Part shown: one piece after another, positions 41,299 to 53,797 of the stretch
How positions within the stretch are numbered: the first letter of the stretch is position 1
How the letters are laid out: each line of letters begins with the position of its first letter
Assembly (NCBI GenBank): GCA_013407085.1
Contig: JACCGJ010010537.1
Coordinates: 1-64,000 of the forward strand
Origin: Atriophallophorus winterbourni
Lineage: Eukaryota; Platyhelminthes; Trematoda; Plagiorchiida; Microphallidae
Direction of reading: 5' to 3'
DNA length: 64,000 nt
Made by a program: the position numbers and the translations under genes
Notes under the pieces: model-generated
Told to the model about the DNA's origin: nothing
Databases searched by the model: none
The model's input: the letters and a program-made list of their open reading frames with translations, nothing else

Positions 41299-44200
41299 GT
41301 ACAAAGTGCTTATTATTTTGATTAAATTTCAGTAACTACATCAACACCGAATACCATCCAACTGTATATAGTTAAAAAGCTGGATGGAAGTTTCACTAAA
41401 CCAATGCTTCTGTGTAATTCTAAAAATATCAAGAAAATGGATTGTCGCGATTCAAAAACGCAGCCAACTTATGATTTACAGCTTGTTACTGATTATAAGG
41501 TATGCGATACTATATTCCATTTGTGCGGTAATTATGATATCATATATTTGTTATATATGACTTCAGAATCACAATTGCGTATAGGAACAGTCTGTTCAAT
41601 AGATCATTTAATAAGTTCTGTGTCCACCAATCGTTTTAAAATGTGTTGCAAGTTTTTTCTTTTAACCTATTCTATAATCATGCCAATTTTTAAAAAAGGT
41701 GTCTGTTCTTCCTGCTTTAACAACAGGAATAAGCCTTACGTTCGTCATTACCCGGCTTCTTGGTTAAATATATATCCGGCGCCTAACATTACACAAAGTA
41801 TCACAGATTCGTGAACAGCAAGCATGATTTCGTCTCGGTATGTGTCTATCACATGTTCACTCTTCGGCAATCTCTAGAGCATCGCCACTCATATTCAGCC
41901 CACTAGCGATCTGTCTCGATTTTATGGATGCCTTTGGTTCGGTCGCAATATTTAATACCTTATTACACAAAGGTATCCTGTAATAGTACGAAAACATATT
42001 GCGGGCGCTTTATTCATAAAGTTCTGGGCGTGTTTGGGTGCACAATAACCTGTCAGCCAATTTTTCTACAGTCATTGGTGTTCGACAAATGTGTCCAATT
42101 TCTCCATTTTGTTTAGTTTTGTAATTGATGCTATTATGGAGATATGTAATACTTTTTGATTTAGATTATGCCGACGACGTAGTTCTTCTTTTCGATTCTT
42201 ATACGGATGCCCAGGCTACTTTAGATGGACTATGTGGTATCATACCATCCTTCTGTGTACGCTTTGCACCGTCCAAGTGCAATGTTTTGTTACAATATAT
42301 TGATCCGATCGACACAGCGCTAATCATCAATAATCAGGAACCTGCGACTGTAGATTGTTTTACTTATTTAGGTTGTTGCACGACTAATAACGCGTCGTTA
42401 TATAAAGAGATTTCAGCTAGCATTTGCAAAGCCACGATAGCTTTTCGCAACTTGGGTCATCTGTGGCGTCAACTGGGGCTAGTTTATTAAGCTTAAGAGT
42501 AGAGTCTATAAGGCTACAGTTCGCGCGGTTTTACTGTACTGCTATGATACCTGGACACTGCGAAAAGAGGAAATGAGACGTCTGCAGGTATTCGACAATC
42601 GCTGTCTCCGCACCATTGCTAGAGTTACTTGGTACCATCTATGTATTGCGAATTGAAAATCATCGTTTTCCTAACGCGCTTTTATTTGCCACTCTAAAAT
42701 CGGAATGGCTTCGTTGTTAGGGTGGCCATACTCTGAATTGGCTCAAGCAGACGAAAGCTTTGACCATCAAACTAGCTGCAATTGGTGCATATCTGTCGAG
42801 GCCTGGGCAACCTGACATTATCTTAGCCCACGTGCAGTCTCTGACTGTACGGCACTGCCTGGATCAGGCTTGTGCTTTCATACATACATACATCTTCACC
42901 CATGTGCATTCTCTGACTGTGCAACACTTTGCCTGGATCAGACTTGTGCCTTCATACCATACCATCTTGGAGTGTCTGATTAATCTTGTATTATTTTACA
43001 TAAAAACACAAAAATACAAAAAATCGCATGCAGTGAAACTACAAAAACAAGCTGCTTTTTTGTGCATTTGAATTGTGTATCCCGCTTGCATGTTTTCCGT
43101 TTTCCACGCGCTTGCTTATCTGCTTTTCCTGCTTCATATTGCTTGGCACTTTGTCTGGCTCCAGACTTGTGCTTCATGATGATGATGATGATGTATGTTG
43201 CCAAGTGAGGTGGCAAGGAAAGCTTGTTATGATTCTTGACAGTAAAAGCCGTACGGAATCTGGCATGCTGATGTCGCTCTACTCGTTTACAGCACTTGCT
43301 TGAATGCATGTTTTATTAGCGGTATAAGCACCTCATCCCAGTGTGCATGTGCCTAATCTTCTGTAAGTTCAATAGGTTTTTAGGTTCTAACCTTTCCCAT
43401 TTTTTATCATTTTTACAATGCCATGGTTATGACAGTTAAACACTTGGTACTTGTTACCGGCGTCAGAAAGGACTGTCTCTGTTACTCAAGGGTAGAGTCT
43501 ATAAAGCGACAGTTCGGGCTGTGTTACTGTATGGGTGCGAAACCTGGACCCTACGTAAAGAACACTTTCAGCGTCTCCAAATATTTGACAACCGATGTCT
43601 CCGCAACATTCTATGAGTTAGCTGTTACAATCGCATACGCACCGATGCTCTCCGAAATAAGTTGTTCGGTAGTAATGTTGATATAGAGAAGCAAATCAAC
43701 CTGCATAGATTACGCTGGTTGGGTCACGTTTTACGGATGCCGGACCACCGACTTCCGAAACAGATTCTTTTTGCGACGCCACATCCTGATTGGCGTAAAT
43801 CTCGGGGTGGCCAAACCGTCGCATGGCATAGGCAGCTAAAAATTCTTACTAGTAACCTTTCCAAAGTAGGCGCAGCACGTCTTCCAGGCTGGTGTCCCCG
43901 CGATCATATATCGCAATGGTTAGTTACGCTTCAGGATATGTCCTGAAACCGTGTTCAATGGCGGTCTTTTGCACCTAAAGCATTTTCTGGAGTGTTGTGT
44001 GCATAACCTGGTATGTTGTCAAGCGGAGTGACGAGAAAAGCTTGTTAATGATGAATTCGTGAAAGCCGCAGGAAGCTCCATGCGGATGTCGCTCTACTCG
44101 TATCAACGAAAATGGTTTGAATCATGTTCCATTCGAGATGTTAGGCACCTCTCCAGTTTGTTGTGCTTACTTCTTCTAGAGAAGCCGTAGCAATTTAATA

Positions 44201-47200
44201 TAATTCCCAAAATTCCCACCCTTCCTTCCCCATCTTTAGGATTTTAAACTTTTTCATGGTTTGTATGACAGCTAAGCATTCGGTCGGTCACGTGCTACCC
44301 GGTGTAATGCTGCAATGATCAATGAATTCATTTCCTAAAACAATAGTAAATCTTTAAATAAAAATCACAATTAAATAAACTTGTACGATTTTTGACTACT
44401 CTGCCAAAACTTTTGATGCATGTTACTAATCGAGTGCATTTATTGATTGCCCGAATAGTTAGGTGATTATGTATTATTTATTAGTATTATTATATTCATT
44501 TTCCATTTTGTTGTTTGGCCTGGGTTTTGTATTGGAATGCTTGATCTTTTGGTTATGGTAGGATGCCGATGCTGTAGACAAAAGTGCAAACGGTATGTGC
44601 ATCGTGCAGCATTTATGTGCTGTGCGGCTAACAATCGTGCTAAATTGTTGGCCAACGGTAGTGGAGCTCCTGATGCTAGTACCCGGGAGTCTCACTAACC
44701 TTTCTATTTCTGTTTTCTTCTTTCTGTTTTTCTTCTCTTTCTTCTTCTTCTATATTCTGTTTCTCTCTTTCTTCTTCCTCCCCTCATATCTGCTATTCCT
44801 GGGCACCTGACAGTATCGCTCAGCCCACGTGAGTCTCCTGCTGTGCGGCATCTTTGGCCTGGAATCGGGCTTGGTGCTTTCATACCTCATACTACAACAG
44901 TTATCTAACTTTTGGGTTAAGGTATCATCTCTAACATCATTCGGTATCCATTATTGAGTTATTTGATTGATTCAGCCTTCAGTAGGCTCGTGTTTGCTGG
45001 CCTTTAATGCAAAATCGATAAGTACTGAATTGTAATGCCTATCTTTTGCTACTCGTTTTTGCGATAAACTACTTTCATCGCTCAGTATTTGATCATGAGC
45101 GGAGAGGCAATAACGCAGCAGTTGCAGATCTGCGGAAGAGCGAAGGTTTAACATATGCTCTCCTATAGAATCGATAATCAGAAGGACCACTCAATGAAGC
45201 TTCTCTCGCTTGAGCAGAGAGCTGAATGCTGTACCGAGAGATCCAGTAACACAAGTTGCGAGGAATGGTGCTTAGTTTTTTCAATACTGCAGTCTTAGTT
45301 GCGACCTTTAATCTGGACCGCTGTTGCTCAACTCGTCTAACTGCTCATAAATATCCTCTATTGGCTTTCTTCATTGGGTCAAGTTCTTTATAGCTGCTAA
45401 GTTCAAGACAATACTGTAGGTCGGAAGCTGGATTAAGGTGGTCGTATTTTGTTTAAGCCTCACACCACTTGGAAACATTCGTGTAGGGGCTCAATCATGT
45501 TATGCCATCAGTTGTAACCTCGTATTTGTGATAGATAGTTTTGTTAGATCATTCAGAGCCTGTCATATAGTTGCGTTACAAATATAGATATCTGCAAGCG
45601 GGTATTTGGATCAAGAGGCCACGGACTGCGGGAAATGCTGATGCTTGCTCGTTTGCGATGGCTCGGATATGTTTTAAGAATGCCCCCTCGCCGTTTACCA
45701 TACTGCGCCTTATTCGCAAAGCCCGGGAGAAACGATCGGGTGGCTAGTCAATAACGTGAGGCGTTGTGATGAAGTAACCCACCGTGGGGTTCTTCAGTGG
45801 GGCGTTTTCCTGGGTGGGGTTCAAAAGATCTACTTAACAGTCGGCTGGAAACCTTCATCATCATCATCATCATCAAAGACAGCATTACACCGGTAGCACG
45901 TACCGAATGCTTAACTGCCATACAACCATGAAAAATTAAAATCCTAAAAGATGGGGAAGGGTGGGACTTAAATTGCTACGGATTCTATAGAAGAGTAAGC
46001 ACAAACAAACTGGAATGAGGTGCCTACACCTCGAATGGAACATGCATTCAAACAAGTTTCGTGAACGAGTAGAGCAACATCAGCACGGCAGCTTCCTTGC
46101 GGCTTTCACTGTCATGCATCATAACAAGCTTTTCTCGTCAATCCGCTTGACAACATACAAGGTTATGCAAACACTCCAAGAAGATGCTTAGTGCAAGACC
46201 GCCATTGAACACGGTTTCGGGACATATCCTGAAGCGTTACTAACCACTGCGATATATGATCGCGGGGACACCAGCCTGGAAGACGCGCTGCGCCTACTTT
46301 GGAAAGGTTACTAGTAAGAATTTTTAGCTGCCTATGCCATGTGACGGTTTGGCCACCCCTAGATTTACGCCAATCAGGATGTGGCGTCGCAAAAAGAATC
46401 TGTTTCGGAAGTCGGTGGTCCGGCATCCGTAAAACGTGACCCAACCAGCGTAACCTATGCAGGTTTATTTGCTTCTCTATATCAACATTACTACCAAACA
46501 ACTTATTTCGGAGAGCATCGGTGCGCATACGATTGTAACAGCTAACTCCTAGAATGCTGCGGAGACACCGGTTGTCAAATACTTGGAGACGCTGAATGTG
46601 TTCTTTACGTAAGGTCCAGGTTTCGCACCCATAGAGTAACACAGCCCGCACTGTCGCTTTATAGACTCTACCCTGGAGTAGCAGAGACAGTCCTTTCTGA
46701 CGCCAGAGGTGACCTAGGTTGCGAAATGCTACGGTCGCTTTAGAAATGCGTGCCGAGACCTCGTTATCTAACGATGCAGAATTATTGATACAACTACCGA
46801 GATACGCAAAGCGATCCACAATTTCAAGCGCCTGATTGTCAAGTAATAAAGGGTTGTTCGATAAGTCGATGTCCTGCAGAAGAACACTGCACTTAGAGGG
46901 CGCAAAACGCATTCCAAATGCGGGCACAATGCTGGAAACCTCACGAGATATGGCTGCAAACCAGTCAGTGGCGTCGGTGTATTTTATTGTGTGCCATAAT
47001 TTTTAATCCGGTATTATTATATTATATTTCATGAAAATAAAAATTCACAAAATCGCATGCAGCGAAACTACAAACGCGCATTTCCTTTTGCACATTCCGC
47101 TTGCCTGCTTGATGTTCCTTGGCACTTTGTCTGCTTCCAGACTTGCGTTTCATGATGATGATGAAGCCAGTAGACTTCAAATGGTTTTGATCCATTAGAT

Positions 47201-50200
47201 TTGCAAAACTTGGATCGGTTTTTAAGATTCAACATGATAATAGTAGTGAGACTGCACTGGTTTTCCGTGGCAGCTCATTACTGTTGACAATCAATCTAGC
47301 ACAATGCTACTTATGCAGAGAAAATGTCATACGCGATTGCGCCACCCTGCAACAATGCTCATTATGGTTCTGTTTTATTATCGGCGATAAACCGTGTCGC
47401 ACAAACACTAGATCAGTAGATTTTAAAGTTTGAGGTTTTACGCCAGCAGTGATACTCTTAACTTATCATCGTATGCTGTGTGTTTCGTTTATAGTATTTA
47501 ACATTTGTTTGCGAATTTCAGATTTCCTTTGTGTATTATGCCTAATGCAAGTAATGAAGCCGCTATATTGGCAGAAGCCAGGTTTCTTTCTCCCTTAAAT
47601 ATAATTTCGAAAAATGTCTTCTGACAGTCATTAATCAACGTCGTCAGCTGGCTGAGACACGTCATTCGCGTTGAACTTCAACGTTTACCACGTCGAGCGC
47701 TATATGCGCCAGTTGGTATAGACAAGATAACAGTGGCAGGCGGTCAGTCGTTTACTCCGAAGAGCGGCTTGAAAAAGCTTACTTCTGGTCTAACCAAGTC
47801 TGAATTGGAACGCTTTGTTTGGGTGCAGGGAAAGAGAGTATATGACTCGACACGCTGGCAACGAAGGCAATTAAACAGCATCAATGGAAAGAGTGCATCA
47901 TTTCTATTTCGTCCTTGACATTAACTTTTGCTCTTACCATAAACGATAATGAAAAATCCAAAAATAAGAAAGACGTGTGTCCATGGACAAAAAATTCATT
48001 GTTCTGTTTTTTACTGTTCCTTTATTCCTTCCATGTATGATATATTTCATTGTTGCGTTAAACGGCATCAAATCTGTATCATGTTGTGCACCCTAATTAC
48101 CTACTGAATGTTTGCATCTTATGTTTTCTCATATGTGACAAATTTTATTACAATTTCACTCGCACAGTCATGGAACTTTCGAGCCACAAAATTAGAATCG
48201 AAGATCGAGTTTGTTACTACCCTATGTCGTGTACTCGCTACTCTTGAACCTGATCACTATAAAGACATTCAAATCGTTAACGTGTCTGCCAACATGGACC
48301 TGTCCTTAGCATCTATTGGTGAGTTTTCCATAACGTATATTTAATTTCCTGTCTAATTATAAAATCAATCATCATTCTAAAATTCCGTAATAAATCTATG
48401 CAAATCGTTTATTTACGCTTTGGCTTCCTAGTGCCGGTTGCAAGATTATCGACAACCGTAAAGTTGTTGCTCAGATTTCCACGCATATTTTTCCACCTGT
48501 GAAAATTCATCAAAACCACAGGCTTAATCAAATGTCGGTATAGAGCAAGTCACCGTTCTGGTAATATCTGGATGTCGACCCCAATGCTGATCTGTCATCA
48601 TGTAGTTGTTTTCTTCTGGACGAGCAACAGTGTGGCTGCTTCTATGTCTTGAACTTTGTAATATGAGGGTTACGCGGTATCTGTTCTTTCTGCCTTATAC
48701 ATGTCTAGACCCGGTAACATGAGAGTATATTAGCACACTTGAGGTCTTCGACTGTGTAGCCTACACCAGGTTTGTGTTTTGATACATCATACCATCTCGA
48801 TACGACGCAGATCCTGATATCGCATCTCCCTAAACTGATCACATTGAAGATGTGTCATCGTTTTGGCATCACATCTATATGCATTATTCACATTTACCTA
48901 CCTCTTGACGTATTCCTTTACATCGGTATATGCCATATTCGCCGTATCTTCCTTAATACTTAACTATAAACTAGTTCACTCCATAGATTGTTATGCGCAC
49001 CCATCATCAAATTCAGAAATTGCCATTTTTATTCCCGATGCGTGTCTCCGTATGCTACGTCAATTGCTGCAGCCATTTATTGATTCTGATAGAGAATTAC
49101 TGTTTTAATCAGTTTCTCAACGATCTCTCAACCTTAATTCTCTTTTAACATTTATATTGTCATTAAATTAAATTCTTACCGTATACAGGCTCGCCTGAAG
49201 AAGCGGGAAAAACAGAAAGCATCGAAACCTTGAGTGCCGTTGCCGTGGATTCTTCAACGCCTGCCGAGACATACCGCCCACTTACGGAACGCGAAGAAGA
49301 GGACATCAATTATTTTCTCGATGAAATGTCCTCAACCCCTATCCAAATGAATGCCACGGAGATAACAGAATTGCTAGAAAAGCAACTGGCGGATATGGAA
49401 GGTGTACGCTTTTCGAGTTATATATCTGTTCATTCATTTCTCGTCAATATTGGTTTTAACATCATTTCCGCCGTGTTTTCCATATGTCGTATACATATCT
49501 TACATTAGATCTGAAAATGGATCTTGTCAATCATTTACAATACCAATGTTTGTGAAAATCTCATTTATGATTGAATCCGGGCAACATGAACCTTGCACGA
49601 GTGTCCATGAGCTGGAAGCATGTCTACTGAACATCGATGCACACCGAAATGAAACTGTACTTAAACGAACTGTTGAGGCTACAAGCAATTGCTTATCGAC
49701 TGGCGCGTGTAACTGCTGATAATACTTTATCATATTTCGCATGCAAAAAGTACGAGCACTTTCTCCGTGATTTGTTTTATTTCGTATTCAAATTGAGATT
49801 TTTTATTTTAAGCATTTACAATCTATTTTCATTTTTAGACAAATATTCATTCAATAATGGAATCCGAATCTCAAGTTTTGAAGCTTATGGCCACGCTAGA
49901 CCGAGCTATCGATCAAACAGAACGTCTAGAGGCCCAAATGAACAATTACCACCAATTTCTGGCGGTGAGTTGATAAAGAAGATGTCTATTTTACTCCCCC
50001 GAATAGTGAAAGGAATGTGTCAATCGTATCTTTTTGTATCCCGCGGCGCTCAACCGAGCACTGATAATGGCGGTGGCGCCTTTAATTTATTCGATAGATG
50101 TACATTTCTAACGCATTTTGCTTCAGGCTTTACCACAAATTATGGATACTGGATGCCCTGGGCGCCATAGGCTATATGATCTCATATCAGCTGACTGTAG

Positions 50201-53200
50201 TATCGTCAGCCACGTTTAATTTTATAATTGTTGCTATAGCAGAATATTCTCTTGCATTCTGTATTCAGAAAGTACTGAATAAGCAGCTTTTTGTTCTACA
50301 CTGCGAGTGACTGCTTCCATTTTCAAATCATATACCGCTTACGAAAAATACGGTTTTAGCTATTTCGAATTAAAATCTGAAAATGAGTGGCATATAATAG
50401 TTTGAAAAGCGAACCGGAAGCTCCTTGCTTTTTGCCAACAACTTAGCTGCTTGACGAAACGGTGCTGCCATACACGGACCCTATGCCACAAAATGAACCC
50501 ATCTCTGTGATCACATTCTCACGTGATTTTCTTATTTCATTGACTTAGCCTTAAGCAAACGGCTCCCCACTTTAAAAATGTATATTCCGATTCTTTCCCT
50601 AATTTTCCATATCCGATTATGCAGTATTCTTGGTTGTTCGTCTAATGCTATGCTAAGTTAACTGCTACGGGTAGTGAGGTGCAAGAAGAAACACATCACA
50701 ATCTCATCGGCATTATACTTTTCGCATAGATAACCTGACAGATTTCAGCCCACATATATCCCACAGTAGTGCATACGTGTGCTTACAGGCGCGTGATTTC
50801 ACATGTACAACAACACTTGCTTGGTTGATGGTAACCCGTTTTCTTCAATTTGTTGTTGGAAACATTTTGTTTCAAAGAAAATCTCTGTTGATGCCAGTGA
50901 GTCGTGCTGATATTTTCTGTGCATTCTGTGCATTTTCACTACTGCCCGTGTCCTATCGTTATGGTTTAACAGACGCACAAAGTTTACAGCTGAGTACTCT
51001 GTCTAGGCCTGGGCAACCTGACAATATCTTACCCCACGTGCAGTCAAGGACTGTGCGGCACTTTGCCTGGATCAGGCTTGTGCTTTCATACCATACCATA
51101 CAGCTGAGTACTGCAGTGATCTATACATGGTATAACGTGTTGGATTTTTTATTGACAACTTTCGCTTCTTTTATTACCACCTAGGATGTGGAAGAGGCAA
51201 TGTCTACGTTGAAGGATCGTGATGAGTTAACACAAATCACCATGGACAATCGTGCTTCTCTTCTTAAACTTCTTGGCGACATCGTGAACAATCTGACCCC
51301 CGAAGCAAAATACGTACGCGCGTTGCTGGAGGTTAAATTGGACAAACCCGCAGATATTGAACATTGCACAGAAGCTGCTCGCTATTTAGATAGCTTGTTG
51401 AATGTTACCTCTGTTCCGGGTAAGTTCGAGTGTGTGATCGCAGATCACATACATACTGGGCATTCAACAACGTGATAAATTGATTTGCCATCGTCACTTA
51501 GCTGCTTGCGGACACACTGCACGCTGTCTTCCATTTTCCCTTTCTGTCTAGGCTTGGGTAACCTGACAGTACCTTAGCCCGCGTGCAGTCAATGACCGTG
51601 TGTCACTTTGTCTGGTTCATGCTTGGGATTTCACAAATACAAGTTTGCTAAGCCAACAATAATCACTTTATCTACACTAATATCAATTATTCTATTCGAA
51701 CCTGGATTACCTGGATATGACATGACCCGCGTACTGTTTATCGTCACAATGAAGAAGAAGAATGACTTTATTCGTGTTCACGAATTTTCAGCAATAAGGT
51801 TTTTTGTTTTGTGGGTGTTTGTACCGCCGAAACGAGTACACATGTAAGGTTCCTTATCTGGTTTCTACAATTTGAAAGCCATCTTGTATGTTTGTGTGTA
51901 TGAAATCACAATCCTGATCCAGGCAAAGTGCCGCACAGACATAGAGGACACATGGGCTAAGTTATACCAGTTTTCCAAGGCCTAGACAAATATAAGAAAG
52001 GGGAATTGGCATTGAGATTCCAGCTTCTTTTCGTATATAGCAGAGTATCGGTGGCAAATGTTTTTAACACAATGTTTACTGCACAAAATTGACATTCTCC
52101 TCTAATGCACATATGCGCAATTTCGCATTTCACCACATCATGATTTGGTTAAAACCTTGTTTTCCTGTGCGAAATATCAGGTGGTCTTATATCACAACCC
52201 CTTACCGCATTTTTTTATTAACGCTACTAGGATGATTCCACGTTTTTATTACTTACATTGTAATTTTTGAAGCGAATTTCTGTGGTACCCCACTGCGACA
52301 GCGAAGCAAGTGATATAACCAGTTCTTTCCATATTTATTTAATCACCTTTGTGAATAGCATGTCAACTTGTGTTTATATAGTATAGTGACCAGAGACGAA
52401 AATGTTAACAATCTGAAAAGCTAGTACGGTGAAATTGTAAATGTATTTGCTGTAATTTTTATTTTTATCTTTTACTTTTTACTTGACATTGACTCAATGT
52501 TGCTTTTATCTGTGGCCTTTATAATGATACTTAGTTGGCTTTATTTTCTATGTGGATTGTGAAATTTTTATTTTGTTTGGAACATCATTGTTTCAGTGTG
52601 CTCTTTTATTTAAATTGCCGTGTTGAGGACAAACAATTTCGTAAAGTAGTCAGCGTAATTCTACTGGATCCCATGATTAAGTTCCTGACGTTCGTCTTCG
52701 TGTTTGGCCTATTGCAAATCGTTTTATTCATATCCGTCTTAATTGCACACGGTTATATCTGTATGTATGCATGTATTTATGTATAAATTCACAAGTCTGA
52801 CCAAGGTAAAGTGCTACACAGTCAGGGACTGCAGGTGGCTAAGATACTGTCAGTTGCCCACGCCTAGAAATACATTTGTAAGTACTGCTGGCCGACTCGT
52901 GGGTAAGAGAGAACCCCATCACACAATTAAACAGAGACTTCAAAGTTCACATTTTTACCTTTTCTACATCGTTTCAATGCATGCGGACCTGGACCATTTC
53001 GTCTTTTTCTTATGAATGCAAGCAACGGATGTCTGTCGTGTGGCGTTAGTGATGAAAATGCAAGAATGAATTTTTTTAGTCAACCAAATCCACGTGTGCT
53101 TGAATACGCGTGACTGAACATGCTGTTCGTTCTAGTCTTTTCCAAAATGGCTTCAAAGTTAAGGTTTTACACGCGCCCGTTTAATTTGTGAAGTTTAAAC

Positions 53201-53756
53201 ACTCGCTGAAAATTTCCACGCCATTCCGTCGAGGTTTGTTGCGCGCTTTTATATGGCGACTCCGCTGTCCCGATTCAATTGTCTCGTACAACTTGGGCGA
53301 TAAATGCAGATTCGAATACACCCGAGTCTTTGGACAATTTTCTAACTGAAATTGTCACCCGCGGTTTATGTTGTTCGGCAGTACATCGATTCAACTAATC
53401 CTAGCCTGGAATTGTAGTTCAGGCATAACTTGATATTTGGCTTACATGTGGGGACTAAAATAAGTCCCACAATCGGTGCAATACAGCACCGATAACAGTT
53501 TGGAATGTTTTTCAACATTCCAATAACAGCAGGATGGTTAATTTTTGTTTTAAGCCAGATTTTGATTAATAAGTAGTATATGACGATCGAAAAGCAGGAC
53601 GGTGCTGGATTGCATCGATTGTAGGACTTAGCATAGTCCCCACATGTAAGCAAAATTTCAATTTGAAAATGATGATTTATCCTCGATTTTTCAAATAATT
53701 GGATTTAGCACAAAGTCAGATCGCCGTTCGAATGTCAGGTAATATATGCTTCCGTC

Positions 53757-53797
<41 letters not shown>

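Noticed and set aside
47733..47918. 61-codon frame just before EXOC1 exon 3 as an exon
   Set aside because: It resembles the C-terminus of RTE-like LINEs and breaks the exon 2-exon 3 continuity.
49590..49740. Helical frame [20 protein letters not shown] as an extra EXOC1 exon
   Set aside because: No suitable splice sites in phase, and exons 4 and 5 join directly with a family-like sequence.
49839..49970. Reading exon 5 of EXOC1 in the frame [13 protein letters not shown]
   Set aside because: The alternative frame gives [11 protein letters not shown] with clear family match; the DKYSF frame has none.
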